A stretch of 44,013 nt of DNA from a virus, in IMG/VR virus record IMGVR_UViG_3300020054_000001, positions 1 through 44,013 of that record; one strand, given 5' to 3'. The notes under the pieces were generated by a model. The model did not search any database. It was not told the origin of the DNA and worked only from the letters and a program-made list of their open reading frames with translations. The translations under genes were made by a program, and so were the position numbers. Positions within the stretch are counted from its first letter, which is position 1, and every line of letters begins with the position of its first letter. Below, in pieces: positions 1-8,742 of this stretch.

Positions 1-127
1 CCGCCGCCACGGTTTACAAGTGGAGGCGCGAGAACCAGCACCTCAAGCCGCCCCCGGTGGAGAGGACCGCCAGGGATCGCAGGGGACGACCGGAGAAGAC
101 CCGGGACGAGTTCGCGGAATGGCTCGA
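1..127. repeat. Terminal direct repeat (assembly overlap), left copy
   Basis: Bases 1-127 are identical to 43887-44013. The repeat lies wholly inside one open reading frame that continues across the junction, so it is best read as the overlap of a circular assembly graph; 127 is a common maximum k-mer length in short-read assemblers. It indicates a complete, circular or circularly permuted genome of about 43,886 bp. A true 127-bp terminal redundancy cannot be excluded but would be coincidentally equal to the k-mer size. Confidence 0.9.
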
Positions 128-266
128 TGAGAACCACCCCGGAGCCCGGGACCTGTGCGCGAGTAACGCAACCCACGTTGCGATTGGCAAGGCTTACGGG
201 ATCACGGGGGAGGCTGTCCGCCAGTGGCGGGTCAAGCTGAGCCGTGGGGCCTCTGTGGTGGCGTGA
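1..266 (+). CDS. Two-HTH DNA-binding protein (C-terminal part, continues from 43793)
   Basis: This is the 3' part of a 119-aa protein that starts at 43793 and is split by the cut of the circular contig. The visible residues include a basic linker (RDRRGRPEKTRDEFAEWLD) and a second helix-turn-helix-like stretch around HVAIGKAYGITGEAVRQW, matching in style the first one in the N-terminal part (WRVAEEAGVSAATVYKW). A small protein with two HTH units is expected to bind DNA, probably as a transcription regulator. The gene faces convergently into the tail appendage operon, 33 bp away. An internal GTG at 57 could look like a start but is only an internal valine codon. Target unknown. Confidence 0.85.
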   Translation, partial: AATVYKWRRENQHLKPPPVERTARDRRGRPEKTRDEFAEWLDENHPGARDLCASNATHVAIGKAYGITGEAVRQWRVKLSRGASVVA

Positions 267-299
267 TCGGCCTCGGGGCAGGGGCTGGCCTCCACATCA

Positions 300-698
300 T
301 CACTCGGCGTCCTCCTGGGGGCTCTCAGGCTCTGGAGGCGGCTCCTCGGACTCCACCTCGGCCTCGGACTCCACGGCCCGGGACGCCGCCGCCGAGACGA
401 CCAGATCCCGGATCTCCGACGCACCCAGACCGGTGAACCCGAGGGCCAGGACCAGAGCGGCCCACCTCAAGGGCTTGTGATCAATCGCCTTGGACGCCAC
501 GCCCGCCCACGTCGTCTCCGAGGCCGGAGTTGGGGCTGGAGGTGGCTGGACCGGCGCGGGCGCAACATGGGGAGGTTGGGGCCGGTGGTGCTCGATGATG
601 TGAGCGTCCACTCGCCTTGTGAGCGTGTGGACCTCGTCCCGGAGGCGCAGGGTCTCGGAGAGGTTCTCTCGGACTAGCCCCAGGACCTCGTCAGACAT
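300..698 (-). CDS. Coiled-coil membrane protein at end of the tail operon
   Basis: 132 aa. The N-terminus (about residues 5-40) has heptad-like leucine and charged spacing typical of a short coiled coil, followed by a proline-rich linker (40-60), one predicted membrane helix (about 78-97, LRWAALVLALGFTGLGASEI) and a very acidic Glu/Pro tail. This architecture resembles XhlA-type membrane-associated phage proteins that accompany lysis genes, but with a longer linker; that is an inference and I see no catalytic motif. Its start overlaps the end of the upstream gene by 8 bp, so it is probably translated by coupling. It is the last minus-strand gene of the structural operon. Confidence 0.7.
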   Translation of the reverse strand: MSDEVLGLVRENLSETLRLRDEVHTLTRRVDAHIIEHHRPQPPHVAPAPVQPPPAPTPASETTWAGVASKAIDHKPLRWAALVLALGFTGLGASEIRDLVVSAAASRAVESEAEVESEEPPPEPESPQEDAE

Positions 699-879
699 AG
701 AGCCATTCTCGGCAGATCAGGAGAGCGGCCTCCCTCTGATCTGCCGTGCCACCAGAGGCGACCCATCCGGCGTCAGGGTCCGAAACCTGCACGTCGATGC
801 CGTCGAACTCCACGACGCCACCGGACACGGGATCTACATCCCAGCCGCTACACATGATCAACGCTTGATCTAGGGTCAT
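691..879 (-). CDS. Small hypothetical protein
   Basis: 62 aa from the ATG at 879, chosen because it overlaps the stop of the upstream gene as ATGA, the commonest junction in this genome. A longer version from 909 (72 aa) has no visible ribosome site. The sequence is acidic with several tryptophans and cysteines (MCSGWDVDP near the start, LLICREWLYV at the end). No family recognised. Its position between a tail appendage gene and a membrane protein suggests a minor virion or lysis-associated role only by context. Confidence 0.6.
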   Translation of the reverse strand: MTLDQALIMCSGWDVDPVSGGVVEFDGIDVQVSDPDAGWVASGGTADQREAALLICREWLYV

Positions 880-1682
880 GTCGGCACCGTGATCTTGCCG
901 GTTCGCCATCCGCGAACAGTCTCGGTGAACTGATTAAGGTCCGCAGCGTTACGCCAGCCACAGAACCCCCAATGGGCGTTGCCGGGCGTCCACTTCGAGG
1001 CGGTGAGTTTCGCTAAGTAGCCCGTAGGCAAGAGCTGGTATCCATAGTTCGTGCCGTTTATCGGAGTGAACGTGTCAGGGTCGGGCCAACTGCCGGGCCA
1101 TGCGACCATGCGCCAACGGACCATGCCCCACTGACCAAGGATGATCTCCACCAACAGGTCGGACGGAGGGGTGATCGCCTCCGCCGGGCTGATTGTGCGC
1201 GTGCTCTCCGAGAAGTACACGATGTTCCCATTCGCGGTCCCGAACCAAACCTGTTGAATGTCTGTAGGGGTCGCATTCTCCGTGAGCGTGATGCCGCACC
1301 CGTCATAGTTGGCCGATGTGCCGTTGATCCGCGCCTGGAAGAACAGCCGTTCCGTGTACTGATCCCACGACCCCCCGACACTGGCCTGCACGTCCGCGAG
1401 GAGCATCGTCGCCGGGGCCACATCCGCATACGGGATTGAGCGGGTGGAGATTTTCGTCCGCATGACGAGCCCGGTAGACCCGTCAAGCTCCAGCGTGTCG
1501 GTAGCCGAGTCGTTGTGACTCGTCATCACGACGCCGTTCACGGTGTTGGGGTCCGTCGTTTTCCAGTCCGCAGTCGCCAACGCTGCCGCGTCGGTGCAGT
1601 CCCACTCCACGGTGAACGTGGCACCACCGCCGCCACCACCCGCCACGGGGGTTGGGAACTTCGTCACACCACCGAACGCCAT
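876..1682 (-). CDS. Putative tail appendage / receptor-binding protein
   Basis: 268 aa. After a Gly-rich hinge (residues 14-20) the protein is rich in Thr, Ser, Asn, Trp and alternating hydrophobic residues, the composition of beta-sandwich carbohydrate-binding or fibre proteins. It is the distal gene of a run of beta-rich proteins after the tail tip genes, where siphophages usually encode fibres and host-recognition proteins. Start overlaps the upstream stop as TGATG. The short N-terminal glycine hinge could join it to the tail. No specific fold or ligand can be named from sequence alone; a virion decoration is the alternative. Confidence 0.6.
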   Translation of the reverse strand: MAFGGVTKFPTPVAGGGGGGATFTVEWDCTDAAALATADWKTTDPNTVNGVVMTSHNDSATDTLELDGSTGLVMRTKISTRSIPYADVAPATMLLADVQASVGGSWDQYTERLFFQARINGTSANYDGCGITLTENATPTDIQQVWFGTANGNIVYFSESTRTISPAEAITPPSDLLVEIILGQWGMVRWRMVAWPGSWPDPDTFTPINGTNYGYQLLPTGYLAKLTASKWTPGNAHWGFCGWRNAADLNQFTETVRGWRTGKITVPT

Positions 1683-2071
1683 CAGACGACCAGGGGGGCG
1701 AGGTAGACGAGGAGGGTGCCGTCCGTATCAGAGCCCGCGGACGCCTTCAACTGGTAGAAGATCCCGGTGCTCGCGGCGCGGTTCATGGGGAGCCCGAGGC
1801 CAATGGCCCCTGCCGTGTCCCCGTTCGCGTCCACCGTCACGGTGTCCTCATAGACACAATTACCGCTCGACGCATCGAAGAACCGCACGGTGATGGTCAG
1901 AGCCGCCTCCGCGCCGCCCGTGCGCTCCAGGGTGTACCCGTCGAGGACATAAGAGTCCAGGTCCACTGAGGCGGCGTCCAACTGGATCTCAGCCGCCGTG
2001 GAGAAGGACGTGGTGATGTTGGTAAACGTGATCGCGTCCGCGGCTCGTCTGGCCTGGGGCCTGTACGTCAT
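1682..2071 (-). CDS. Beta-rich tail appendage protein
   Basis: 129 aa, almost entirely short hydrophobic/Thr-rich strands with acidic turns (for example VDLDSYVLDGYTLERTGG), suggesting one small beta-sandwich domain. It lies between two other putative tail-appendage genes. The ATG is preceded by a strong AGGAGGC ribosome site and by an 8-bp stem hairpin at 2087-2111. Probably a structural virion component; a chaperone for the neighbouring fibre is the alternative. Family not recognised. Confidence 0.6.
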   Translation of the reverse strand: MTYRPQARRAADAITFTNITTSFSTAAEIQLDAASVDLDSYVLDGYTLERTGGAEAALTITVRFFDASSGNCVYEDTVTVDANGDTAGAIGLGLPMNRAASTGIFYQLKASAGSDTDGTLLVYLAPLVV

Positions 2072-2086
2072 CGATGCCTCCTAGGC

Positions 2087-2111
2087 TTTCCCGCTTGCAT
2101 TATGCGGGAAA
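2087..2111. other. Intergenic hairpin before tail appendage gene
   Basis: Perfect 8-bp inverted repeat TTTCCCGC / GCGGGAAA separated by 9 nt, in the gap between two tail genes. There is no T-run after it in the direction of transcription, so it is more likely an RNA processing or attenuation structure than a full terminator. Confidence 0.6.
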
Positions 2112-2124
2112 ACGTGGGCCGGTG

Positions 2125-2694
2125 TTAGTTGAGATCGATCGCGTGGATCGCGTAGGTCCCGACGAGTCCAGCCGTGGCACCCGTCGCCATTGAGGCGTTG
2201 ACGTACTCGCCCGAGCGCCACGCGCGGACGGTGTGCCCGTTCGTCCCTGGGTCCCCCAGGTTGTCCGCAGCGCCCGCACCCGAGCCCACGTCCAAGCCGT
2301 CAATGATATTGTCGTAGGAGGTAGACCCGTCGCTCCCCTCGCCCACGTCAATCGTGCAGGAGCCGGTCGCCTCCGTCGTCACAAGGATCACGATCCGCAG
2401 CACGATCAGATCGGTCCCGTAGGTGTTTTCGACCGAGAAGATCCCCGCCGCGGCATCGCTCGCGGTCAAGTTCCCCTGGATCACGAACCCGGCGAACTTG
2501 CTCATCTGGTCCCGCTGGACCCCGTTGGACTTCGAGGTGCCTGCGTCCTTGATCTCCAAGTAGCCGCTCTCCCCGTCCACGTTGAGCGAGGTACCGTCCA
2601 CCGCGGTGGACTTGAGGGCCTTGTTTCCGACGCCAGGGGACACCATCTCCCCGTCCGTGAACGTAACGCCGCCGATCTTGCCTGAGTTCGCCAT
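2125..2694 (-). CDS. Putative tail fibre / virion surface protein
   Basis: 189 aa, Gly/Ser/Thr/Asp rich. The N-terminus (MANSGKIGGVTFTDGEMVSPG) and the run of short strands resemble fibre-like or head-decoration proteins; the region ATGSCTIDVGEGSDGSTSYDN is reminiscent of loops in beta-helical or sandwich appendage domains. It has its own ribosome site (AGGAGCAGAG) and lies 9 bp after the putative tail hub gene. No enzymatic motif is visible. Role assigned from composition and position only. Confidence 0.55.
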   Translation of the reverse strand: MANSGKIGGVTFTDGEMVSPGVGNKALKSTAVDGTSLNVDGESGYLEIKDAGTSKSNGVQRDQMSKFAGFVIQGNLTASDAAAGIFSVENTYGTDLIVLRIVILVTTEATGSCTIDVGEGSDGSTSYDNIIDGLDVGSGAGAADNLGDPGTNGHTVRAWRSGEYVNASMATGATAGLVGTYAIHAIDLN

Positions 2695-2702
2695 CTCTGC
2701 TC

Positions 2703-4607
2703 CTAGTCGCCGTCGCCGTCTCCACCGGTCTGGCTTGTATCGTAAAACCGCGCATGGATCGCCGTGACGTTAATCGTCTGCGACTCCAGATCGCGTTCGA
2801 GTCTGCGGATCTGCCCCACGGAATCCGGGAACCCGTGGATCTGGTACTGGATCGTGTCTCCCAGTTGAAGCCGATACCACTCCACGCCCATGTCCGCCTC
2901 CGTGTAGGTCTGGCGTTGGGAGAACTGCGCCGTTATGACCTGAGCCGCAGTCTGGAGCCCATCGGAGGTCTGGGTCTTCTGGTGATTGAAGGTCGTGTAC
3001 GTCTCCGCCCTGGAGAAGACCCCACCCCCCGCGCTCGCCGCTTGCTCGGTGAGGTTGTTCCCTAGTTGGGTTCGGCTGTCCTCGGGGTTGAGGTCGTCCG
3101 AGGGGTCACCCTGGGCCAGGGACTGAGGCTCCCCGTATATCTCCGCCGAGGTCAACTCCAACCGGTTGAGATACTCGCCGCCTGGGTCCGCCTGTACCTG
3201 ACCCGTGACGGGTGCAGAGCCCGCCAGATCCGAGAACCGGATCTGGTAGTCCGCGGAGGATTGGACCGCGTTCGGACGCCGCCATAGCGGGTACCAGCGG
3301 CGCTCCCCGGTCGTAGGGTCGAACCGCTGGACGAAGTCAGCCGGGGCCGTCTTGAACAGGTCAGTGAGTACGTCTCGGACCGTGGGCGGGCTCTTGGTCA
3401 AGTCCTTCGGGACCGCACACTGGACCCGTTCCCACCCCGGAGCCACGAGGGGCCGGTAGGTGGAGAAGTCCGCCAGCGCGCCCGTCCCGAATACGTCCTC
3501 CCCGAGCGAGAGAGGCCCGGGGGTCTCGATGAAGTCCTCCAGAATGTCCTCGATCCGAGCGCGGGTGGATGCGCTGGAGGACTCCTCATACTCGGTCTTT
3601 GCGCCGTTACCGACCGGCGTCGGATCGGGCTGGCCGATCTCCGGCCCCGAGATCCGCGCGAAGATGCGGAACCCCTGGGTGAACGGGAACGCGACACCCG
3701 CCCCGGTCACGAAGGTGAAGTTCGTCCCAAGAGGCCCCGCGGCGTACTCGGTATTGAGAAACGTCATGGTGGGCACGGACTTGAAGATCGAGCCAGTGGG
3801 GAGCCCTGTGACCTCCGCCGCGATCTCGTGAACGTAGACGTTTTCCTGGGCGCTCACATGGCACCAGTAGCGAGTCCCGCCTGCGACCACGCCACGCTGG
3901 CCATAAGGGAGGCACTCCCGCCAGATCGTCTCGTATGACGTGATCGACACCCCGCGACCGATCACGCCTCCCACCTCTTGGAGCCGGTGGTCTGGGTTGA
4001 TGTCATATGTGCCGGGGTAGTACAGGGCGTCCACCTGACCGGCGGACCTCTTCTCCGTCCACGCGGAGTCATCCTCGGGGAACTGGACCGTGGGCCACTT
4101 GCGCTCCAGGAGTGCCACATACTCCCGTGCCACGAGGGTGAAGGTGGCCGGAGTGCTGCTCGGGGGCCGGTCCACGAAGCCGCTGAACCGCTCCTCCGCG
4201 GCTCCTGTGTCGAGGTCGATCATCCAGACCTTGAACTCGCGGCTCCGCCACCGCCCGTACAGGACGGCGTCCCGGAGGTCCGCGTCTCCGCTGTCGTCCG
4301 GGGTCTCAGAGCGCGGATCCCGGGGGTAGGAGATCGGGACCTTGATCGAGAACTGACCCGGGGGAGCGATGTACTGATCCAGCTTCCCGAGGTCCTCGAT
4401 CATCGTCACGTCGAAAGACCCGCCGCGCCAGTAGTGCCTCACGGGCCACTGTGCGCCATCGTCAGGGTCTGGGGCGGTGTATCCGGTTCCCACCCTTGTG
4501 GCGGGGCCGGAGAGCCTTAGAGCGCGATCCTGGCCCCCGCTGGTGGTGTACCTGCATCGGATCAGGTACCCGAGACGGAGCCCCCGCTTGGCATAGTCGA
4601 TGGGCAC
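2703..4607 (-). CDS. Tail tip / hub protein
   Basis: 634 aa, the second gene after the tape measure, where siphophages encode the distal tail and hub proteins. The mixed alpha/beta composition, the aromatic N-terminal part and a C-terminal stretch (VEWYRLQLGDTIQYQIHGFPDS, then RRLERDLESQTINVTAIHARFYD) fit a baseplate-hub-like protein in which beta-barrel and phage tail-associated domains close the tube. The gene follows its neighbour by a single base. I see no clear hydrolase or lysozyme motif. The specific hub family is not certain. Confidence 0.65.
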   Translation of the reverse strand: MPIDYAKRGLRLGYLIRCRYTTSGGQDRALRLSGPATRVGTGYTAPDPDDGAQWPVRHYWRGGSFDVTMIEDLGKLDQYIAPPGQFSIKVPISYPRDPRSETPDDSGDADLRDAVLYGRWRSREFKVWMIDLDTGAAEERFSGFVDRPPSSTPATFTLVAREYVALLERKWPTVQFPEDDSAWTEKRSAGQVDALYYPGTYDINPDHRLQEVGGVIGRGVSITSYETIWRECLPYGQRGVVAGGTRYWCHVSAQENVYVHEIAAEVTGLPTGSIFKSVPTMTFLNTEYAAGPLGTNFTFVTGAGVAFPFTQGFRIFARISGPEIGQPDPTPVGNGAKTEYEESSSASTRARIEDILEDFIETPGPLSLGEDVFGTGALADFSTYRPLVAPGWERVQCAVPKDLTKSPPTVRDVLTDLFKTAPADFVQRFDPTTGERRWYPLWRRPNAVQSSADYQIRFSDLAGSAPVTGQVQADPGGEYLNRLELTSAEIYGEPQSLAQGDPSDDLNPEDSRTQLGNNLTEQAASAGGGVFSRAETYTTFNHQKTQTSDGLQTAAQVITAQFSQRQTYTEADMGVEWYRLQLGDTIQYQIHGFPDSVGQIRRLERDLESQTINVTAIHARFYDTSQTGGDGDGD

Positions 4608-4608
4608 G

Positions 4609-5853
4609 CTATGGCCGCAACTGCCCGAGGCTCATCTGGCCGCTCATGTAGTCCGACTCGTTCCCGCTGTAAGCGTCCGCGGAGAACTGGCGGATCGTGC
4701 CGTAGAACAGGAATCCCTTGTCCGCCTCGTCGTCTGCCTGGAGGCTCCCGCTGAGTACGTCCGTCCAGTTGAGGGCGAAGACCATGCCGCTGGCCCTGCC
4801 GTACCGCTTCGCCTCGACCATCCAGGCCCGATAGTCCGCGGACTCCCACCGCTCCAACTCGATGGAGATCCGCCACTCGGACTTGAGGATCACCGGATGC
4901 TGGTTCTCCAAGGTGCGGGGCGGGGTACGGACGAACAGATCCTGATCCGATATCTCACGGACGGTCCTCGTGGACGAGGAGATCGCCGCCATAGCTCGGC
5001 AGATCCCGATCCGGTGGTAGGCGTGATCGTCTACATGGTTCCAGCGGACGAACCAATACCGGTACCCGGTCGCGTTGCTCGTGATCCCCACCTGGAGGGT
5101 GTTCTCTGCCTCGCTCGGACGGTCGGAGACGTTGATCGTAAGCGGTGCGCTCGCTTCCCATGCCGCCGAGGCGTTCCCGAAGTAGCTGTTCGAGGCGAAG
5201 ATCGTCACGTCGTTGTAGAGCGAGGCCGCGGAGGTGTCCGTGCCCCCCACGCTTTCGAGGATGAGCGCGATCAGGTTCGGCGCGATCTCGCTCCCGAGTG
5301 GGGTCGTGTACTGGATCCACGTCTGAGTGCTACTCCGCTCAGAGTTCGCGAGGTAAACGAACGATCCGCTCACGTTCGTAGCGTCGAACCCCAAGAGGAG
5401 CGTCATCACGTTCTGGGTGGGGTTGCTCGCGTTCGGCATCGTGAAGGCGTTGTTGGAGTCGTTGGAGATGCTGAACTTCCGAGCCGTGGGGCTGTATCCG
5501 ACCGAATACTGATCCGAGAGTCCCGCGCCAGACTGATTCGCCGCCGTGTTCAACTCGGCCTGGATCGCCGCCGCGAGATTGATCGCTGCGTTCCACCCCC
5601 CGTACCATCCCGCCGCGCCGGAGATGTTGATCGTGATCACCCCCCCGCCCTCGTTGATGTAGATCCGATCGTTCGTGCCAGCGGTCAACTCGAAGGACCC
5701 GCCGCCCTCCTGGGCCTCCCATTGCTGGTACATCTGCCCGGGTAGGTCCGTCTGGAGGTAGCTCCGTGGGAACTCAGGCGTCTCGCCGGAGGTGCCGGAG
5801 AGGACGCCGTCCCCGCCGAAGAGGTCGGTCAAGAAAAGGCCCGCCCGTGCCAT
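4609..5853 (-). CDS. Distal tail-like protein
   Basis: 414 aa, immediately downstream of the tape measure (TGATG overlap). Position equals the distal tail protein slot of siphophages. The first half is rich in Gly, Ser, Asn and Thr with beta-type periodicity; the last 110 residues (from about 300) contain an aromatic/basic segment, including KSEWRISIELERWESADYR and FLFYGTIRQFSADAYSG, that could be the ring-forming part. Could alternatively be a tail-side receptor-binding protein. No catalytic residues recognised. Confidence 0.6.
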   Translation of the reverse strand: MARAGLFLTDLFGGDGVLSGTSGETPEFPRSYLQTDLPGQMYQQWEAQEGGGSFELTAGTNDRIYINEGGGVITINISGAAGWYGGWNAAINLAAAIQAELNTAANQSGAGLSDQYSVGYSPTARKFSISNDSNNAFTMPNASNPTQNVMTLLLGFDATNVSGSFVYLANSERSSTQTWIQYTTPLGSEIAPNLIALILESVGGTDTSAASLYNDVTIFASNSYFGNASAAWEASAPLTINVSDRPSEAENTLQVGITSNATGYRYWFVRWNHVDDHAYHRIGICRAMAAISSSTRTVREISDQDLFVRTPPRTLENQHPVILKSEWRISIELERWESADYRAWMVEAKRYGRASGMVFALNWTDVLSGSLQADDEADKGFLFYGTIRQFSADAYSGNESDYMSGQMSLGQLRP

Positions 5854-7835
5854 CAGACTGCTCCCGCGTATCGGACGTTCTGCCGGAAGTCGCTACCGTC
5901 CTCGACCGACCGTGTCAAGTGTGGCCCCAGGGCGCGGGTGAGCCGCCTCCCGTCCATCTCCACGATCACCTCGGTGGGTTGGTTCGCGGAGCCCATCACG
6001 CCCGCCTCCATCTGGCGGCGCTGTAGGGCGAGCATCTTCGTGATCTCGGAGGTCCCGTTCGGGTCCATCACCATCTCATCCTGACGGACGGCGAGGACCG
6101 TGTGCCGGTTCAGCCCAGCCTCACGGAGAGCCCCGGGAGGGAGACCCGCGTCCGCCACACCCTGGATCGTCGTGGCCGCGATGGTCGCGATCTGGGCCGC
6201 TCCAGCGATCCCCGCCGCCACCGCCGCGGGCGCATTGGCCGGGGCCGGGATGTTCGCCAGAGCGTTGGAGACCGCCAGGGCGGTGTTCACCACGGCTTGA
6301 GCAATCGCCGCGGCCTTCCCAGCCACGAAGAGGGCCTTGGCCGCTCGCTTGCCCGCTAGGGTCTGGCCGAAGTAGGAGTCCTCCACCGCTTGCTGGGCGA
6401 TGCCCGCGAGGGTCTCAATCGCACCGAACGACGCGAAGGCCGCTCCGATCTGCTCCTGCTTCGTCCGCTCGATGAGCGCGATCTCCTGCTCGTAGATCTC
6501 CTCCTGCCGCTTGAGGTCTTCCTTCCTCAACTGATCAAGCTGTTCCTGACGGGCGCGCTCCGCCTCTACCTTCGCCATCGTCTTGGCGTTCTCGAACTCT
6601 ATGACCCCCGCTAGTTCGTCGGCCCGCCCAAAGTCCATCCCGCCGCCGATGAACGCCGCGGTCTCCCGCTCCCTTCGCGCCCTCTCAGCGGCAGATCCGG
6701 GGACAACCGGCGCGGGTCCAGACCGGCCCGCACGCCTACCAGACGGAGCCGCAGCCGGGGCCGCAGCCGAGGACTTGATCTTCGCGGCCTCGGACTCGGT
6801 GACCACTCGACCGTCCGGGAGGATCACGAGGTCCTCGGGGGCTCCCGCGGCCTCCTGGCCCGCAGCACGAGCCGCCAACTTCTGATTCTCCGCCCTCTGG
6901 CGGGCCAGAGTGGCCTCCTTACCTCGGATCCGATCTAGTGCGGCCCCGAACCCGTCGAGCCCCGGAATCGCGTCCAAGAGCGACGTGGCGAGGTCATCGA
7001 AGAAGGACGGGAGGTCCTTCACGGACTCGATGAATCTGCTGGTGGTCGGGATCCCCTCCTCGGTAAAGAACGTGATCAGGTCGGTCAAGACCGGGATCAC
7101 GTCTTCCGCGAGTGCTGACTTGACCCCGATGAACGCCGTCTGGAGGTTGGCGACCGCGGTCTGATACTCCTCGGAGGCCGCGATCGCCTCCTCGCTCATG
7201 TACCCACCGAGACGCCTGAGTTCCGCGTCCGCCTGATCGAACGCCTCGGAGCCCCCGAGGAAGATGTCCGCGGTCTCCGCCCCCGCCCGTCCCAGAACGG
7301 TCATCAGGGTGGCCGTCACGTCTCCGCTCTGGCCTAGCTCCTTCATCCGGTCCGCGAGGTCCCGGGACACGTCCATCACGCTGCGGAGGCGACCGTCGGA
7401 CTTCGTGACGGTGATCCCGAGACGCTCGAACGTCTCGGCCATCCGCTTGTTCCCGGTCACGCTGTCCAGCATGTTCCGCTGGAGCCTCTTGAGGCCCGCG
7501 TTCAGCTTGCTGAAGTCAACCCGAGCACGACCGGCCAGGAAGGAGAGTTGCTGGGTCTCCGCGTTCGTGACGCCGAGCACGCGCGCGGTCCTCGCGAACT
7601 CGTCCCCCATCGCCGCCACCGCCGTGGCGTTCTTGACCAGAGCCGCCGAGAGGCCGATCACCGCGGTCCCTGCCGCCGCCGCCCCCGCCGCTGCCAGCAT
7701 GAACGGGGAGGACATCGCCGCCCCGAGCCGCTTCGACTGTCGATCTAGCCTTCCAAAGACCCCGCCGAGTTGCTTGATCTCCCGCTGGGCCTTGCTGGTG
7801 TCCGCTCCGATCTTGATGTCGATCGCACTAGCCAC
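5853..7835 (-). CDS. Tape measure protein
   Basis: 660 aa; sets tail length and is ejected with the DNA. Start is a GTG with a strong GGAGGTGA ribosome site. N-terminus DIKIGADTSKAQREIKQLGG is typical of tape measure proteins, followed by hydrophobic segments (about 45-70), long helical heptad-rich regions, a charged coiled coil (about 425-470) and a second strongly hydrophobic Ala/Gly-rich stretch (about 485-560). At roughly 1.5 Angstrom per residue it would support a tail near 100 nm. Directly follows the frameshifted chaperone pair, as expected. Alternatives are unlikely. Confidence 0.93.
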   Translation of the reverse strand: MASAIDIKIGADTSKAQREIKQLGGVFGRLDRQSKRLGAAMSSPFMLAAAGAAAAGTAVIGLSAALVKNATAVAAMGDEFARTARVLGVTNAETQQLSFLAGRARVDFSKLNAGLKRLQRNMLDSVTGNKRMAETFERLGITVTKSDGRLRSVMDVSRDLADRMKELGQSGDVTATLMTVLGRAGAETADIFLGGSEAFDQADAELRRLGGYMSEEAIAASEEYQTAVANLQTAFIGVKSALAEDVIPVLTDLITFFTEEGIPTTSRFIESVKDLPSFFDDLATSLLDAIPGLDGFGAALDRIRGKEATLARQRAENQKLAARAAGQEAAGAPEDLVILPDGRVVTESEAAKIKSSAAAPAAAPSGRRAGRSGPAPVVPGSAAERARRERETAAFIGGGMDFGRADELAGVIEFENAKTMAKVEAERARQEQLDQLRKEDLKRQEEIYEQEIALIERTKQEQIGAAFASFGAIETLAGIAQQAVEDSYFGQTLAGKRAAKALFVAGKAAAIAQAVVNTALAVSNALANIPAPANAPAAVAAGIAGAAQIATIAATTIQGVADAGLPPGALREAGLNRHTVLAVRQDEMVMDPNGTSEITKMLALQRRQMEAGVMGSANQPTEVIVEMDGRRLTRALGPHLTRSVEDGSDFRQNVRYAGAV

Positions 7836-7838
7836 GGA

Positions 7839-8279
7839 TCACCTCCGGTCCCGGTTCGCCTTCTCGCGTGCCTTCTCGCGCTGCGCCAGGGTGATCAACT
7901 GCCACTCCGAGTCGAGCACGCCGAACGCCGCGAAGAGCCACGCGGGCTGTCCCGAGGGGTGGCCCGCCTGGGGGAGCGTCCTCCGGCTCTCCTCCCGAGC
8001 GTCCGACCACCGACGAACGGCGGACCAGATCCGGCCCGTCATCTTGTCTGGGCATGTGTTCAGAGCCCGGTCCCGAACCTTGAGGCCCTGGGGGCGCATC
8101 GAAGGCGATGGGAGCGTGACCGGTGTACGCCACCCGTCTCCGCCCTGCTTGCATCGCTTTCCACCGCATCGTCCCCACAGCCTACACCCGTCCCAGCCCA
8201 GTTCTTCCCGCGCCGCCCTCCGCTCCTCGTCGTCCCAGTCCATCTCCGGCACGTCCAGATAGTGGAGGGCGGCTCTCAG
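7839..8279 (-). CDS. Tail assembly chaperone extension (GT, -1 frame)
   Basis: This is the second reading frame of the tail chaperone pair. After a -1 slip at the A_AAA_AAC site (8285-8279) translation continues CTG AGA GCC GCC and runs in frame, without a stop, into the open frame that ends at 7839 just before the tape measure. The extension is about 146 residues, rich in Arg and Trp with several Cys near its start. In lambda-type phages the equivalent GT product helps fold tape measure on the tail initiator. A GTG at 8252 is in this frame but has no convincing ribosome site, so independent translation is unlikely. Confidence 0.85.
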   Translation of the reverse strand: MRAALHYLDVPEMDWDDEERRAAREELGWDGCRLWGRCGGKRCKQGGDGWRTPVTLPSPSMRPQGLKVRDRALNTCPDKMTGRIWSAVRRWSDAREESRRTLPQAGHPSGQPAWLFAAFGVLDSEWQLITLAQREKAREKANRDRR

Positions 8280-8692
8280 TTTTTTGCGTCGTCCTCCGTC
8301 AGTACGCCGCCGAAGAGGACGTGGGTCATCACCTCGGCCCCGAGGTCCACCACCTCGTCCAGAAGGTCCCAGAGGGCCTCCAGGGCGATGGGAGAGCCCT
8401 CATCGGTGATCCCCTCTGCTCCGACCACATGAGCCCGAATGAACCTGGACCGGTAGGCGTTCCCGTCGATCTCCGCCGACTTGAGGATCTCCACCGTGGC
8501 CCGGGCGGTCTTGTCGGACCCCTCCCGCCGCTCCTCGTCCTGGGCGAGTAACTCGAACCACTCGTGCTGATATCCCCGGATCAGTGGCTTGTGAAGGATG
8601 GCGAAGGGCTCCGCCGCGTCTCGGTTGTTGGCGAACTTGGGGACGTACCGCTCGGGCGGTACCTCATATCCCCGGAGGGCGTTGATATCCAT
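8276..8692 (-). CDS. Tail assembly chaperone (G, zero frame)
   Basis: 138 aa from the ATG at 8692 (MDINALRGYEVPPERYVPKF). Encodes the short chaperone form, stopping immediately after the slippery heptamer; a fraction of ribosomes extend into the T frame. It is helical and acidic at the C-terminus and begins with a conserved-looking segment. A GTG at 8743 that overlaps the upstream stop as TAGTG would add 17 Pro/Gly-rich residues; I prefer 8692 because GGAGCGC lies upstream and the chaperone-like sequence begins there. It assists tape measure and tail tube assembly and is absent from mature virions in the known systems. Confidence 0.82.
   Translation of the reverse strand: MDINALRGYEVPPERYVPKFANNRDAAEPFAILHKPLIRGYQHEWFELLAQDEERREGSDKTARATVEILKSAEIDGNAYRSRFIRAHVVGAEGITDEGSPIALEALWDLLDEVVDLGAEVMTHVLFGGVLTEDDAKN
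8279..8285 (-). promoter_or_regulatory. Programmed -1 ribosomal frameshift site A_AAA_AAC
   Basis: In the zero frame the minus strand reads GAC GCA AAA AAC TGA. A_AAA_AAC is a canonical X_XXY_YYZ slippery heptamer, placed on the last two sense codons of the upstream frame and directly before its stop. Slipping back one base joins it to the downstream frame. Position between tail tube and tape measure genes matches tail chaperone frameshifting. Confidence 0.88.
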
Positions 8693-8742
8693 GACTGTGC
8701 GCTCCGCATGGATGAGCCCGGGACCCCCGGGCGGGGTCGGCA

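Noticed and set aside
244-283. Bidirectional terminator between the two-HTH gene and the tail operon
   Set aside because: GGCC ... GGCC pairing is possible, but there is no T-run in either direction, so I do not list it.
4600-5745. Long plus-strand open frame of 381 codons
   Set aside because: It is antisense to the distal tail gene, has no ribosome site, is Arg/Val/Pro-rich as expected for a high-GC shadow, and lies fully under a better-supported gene.
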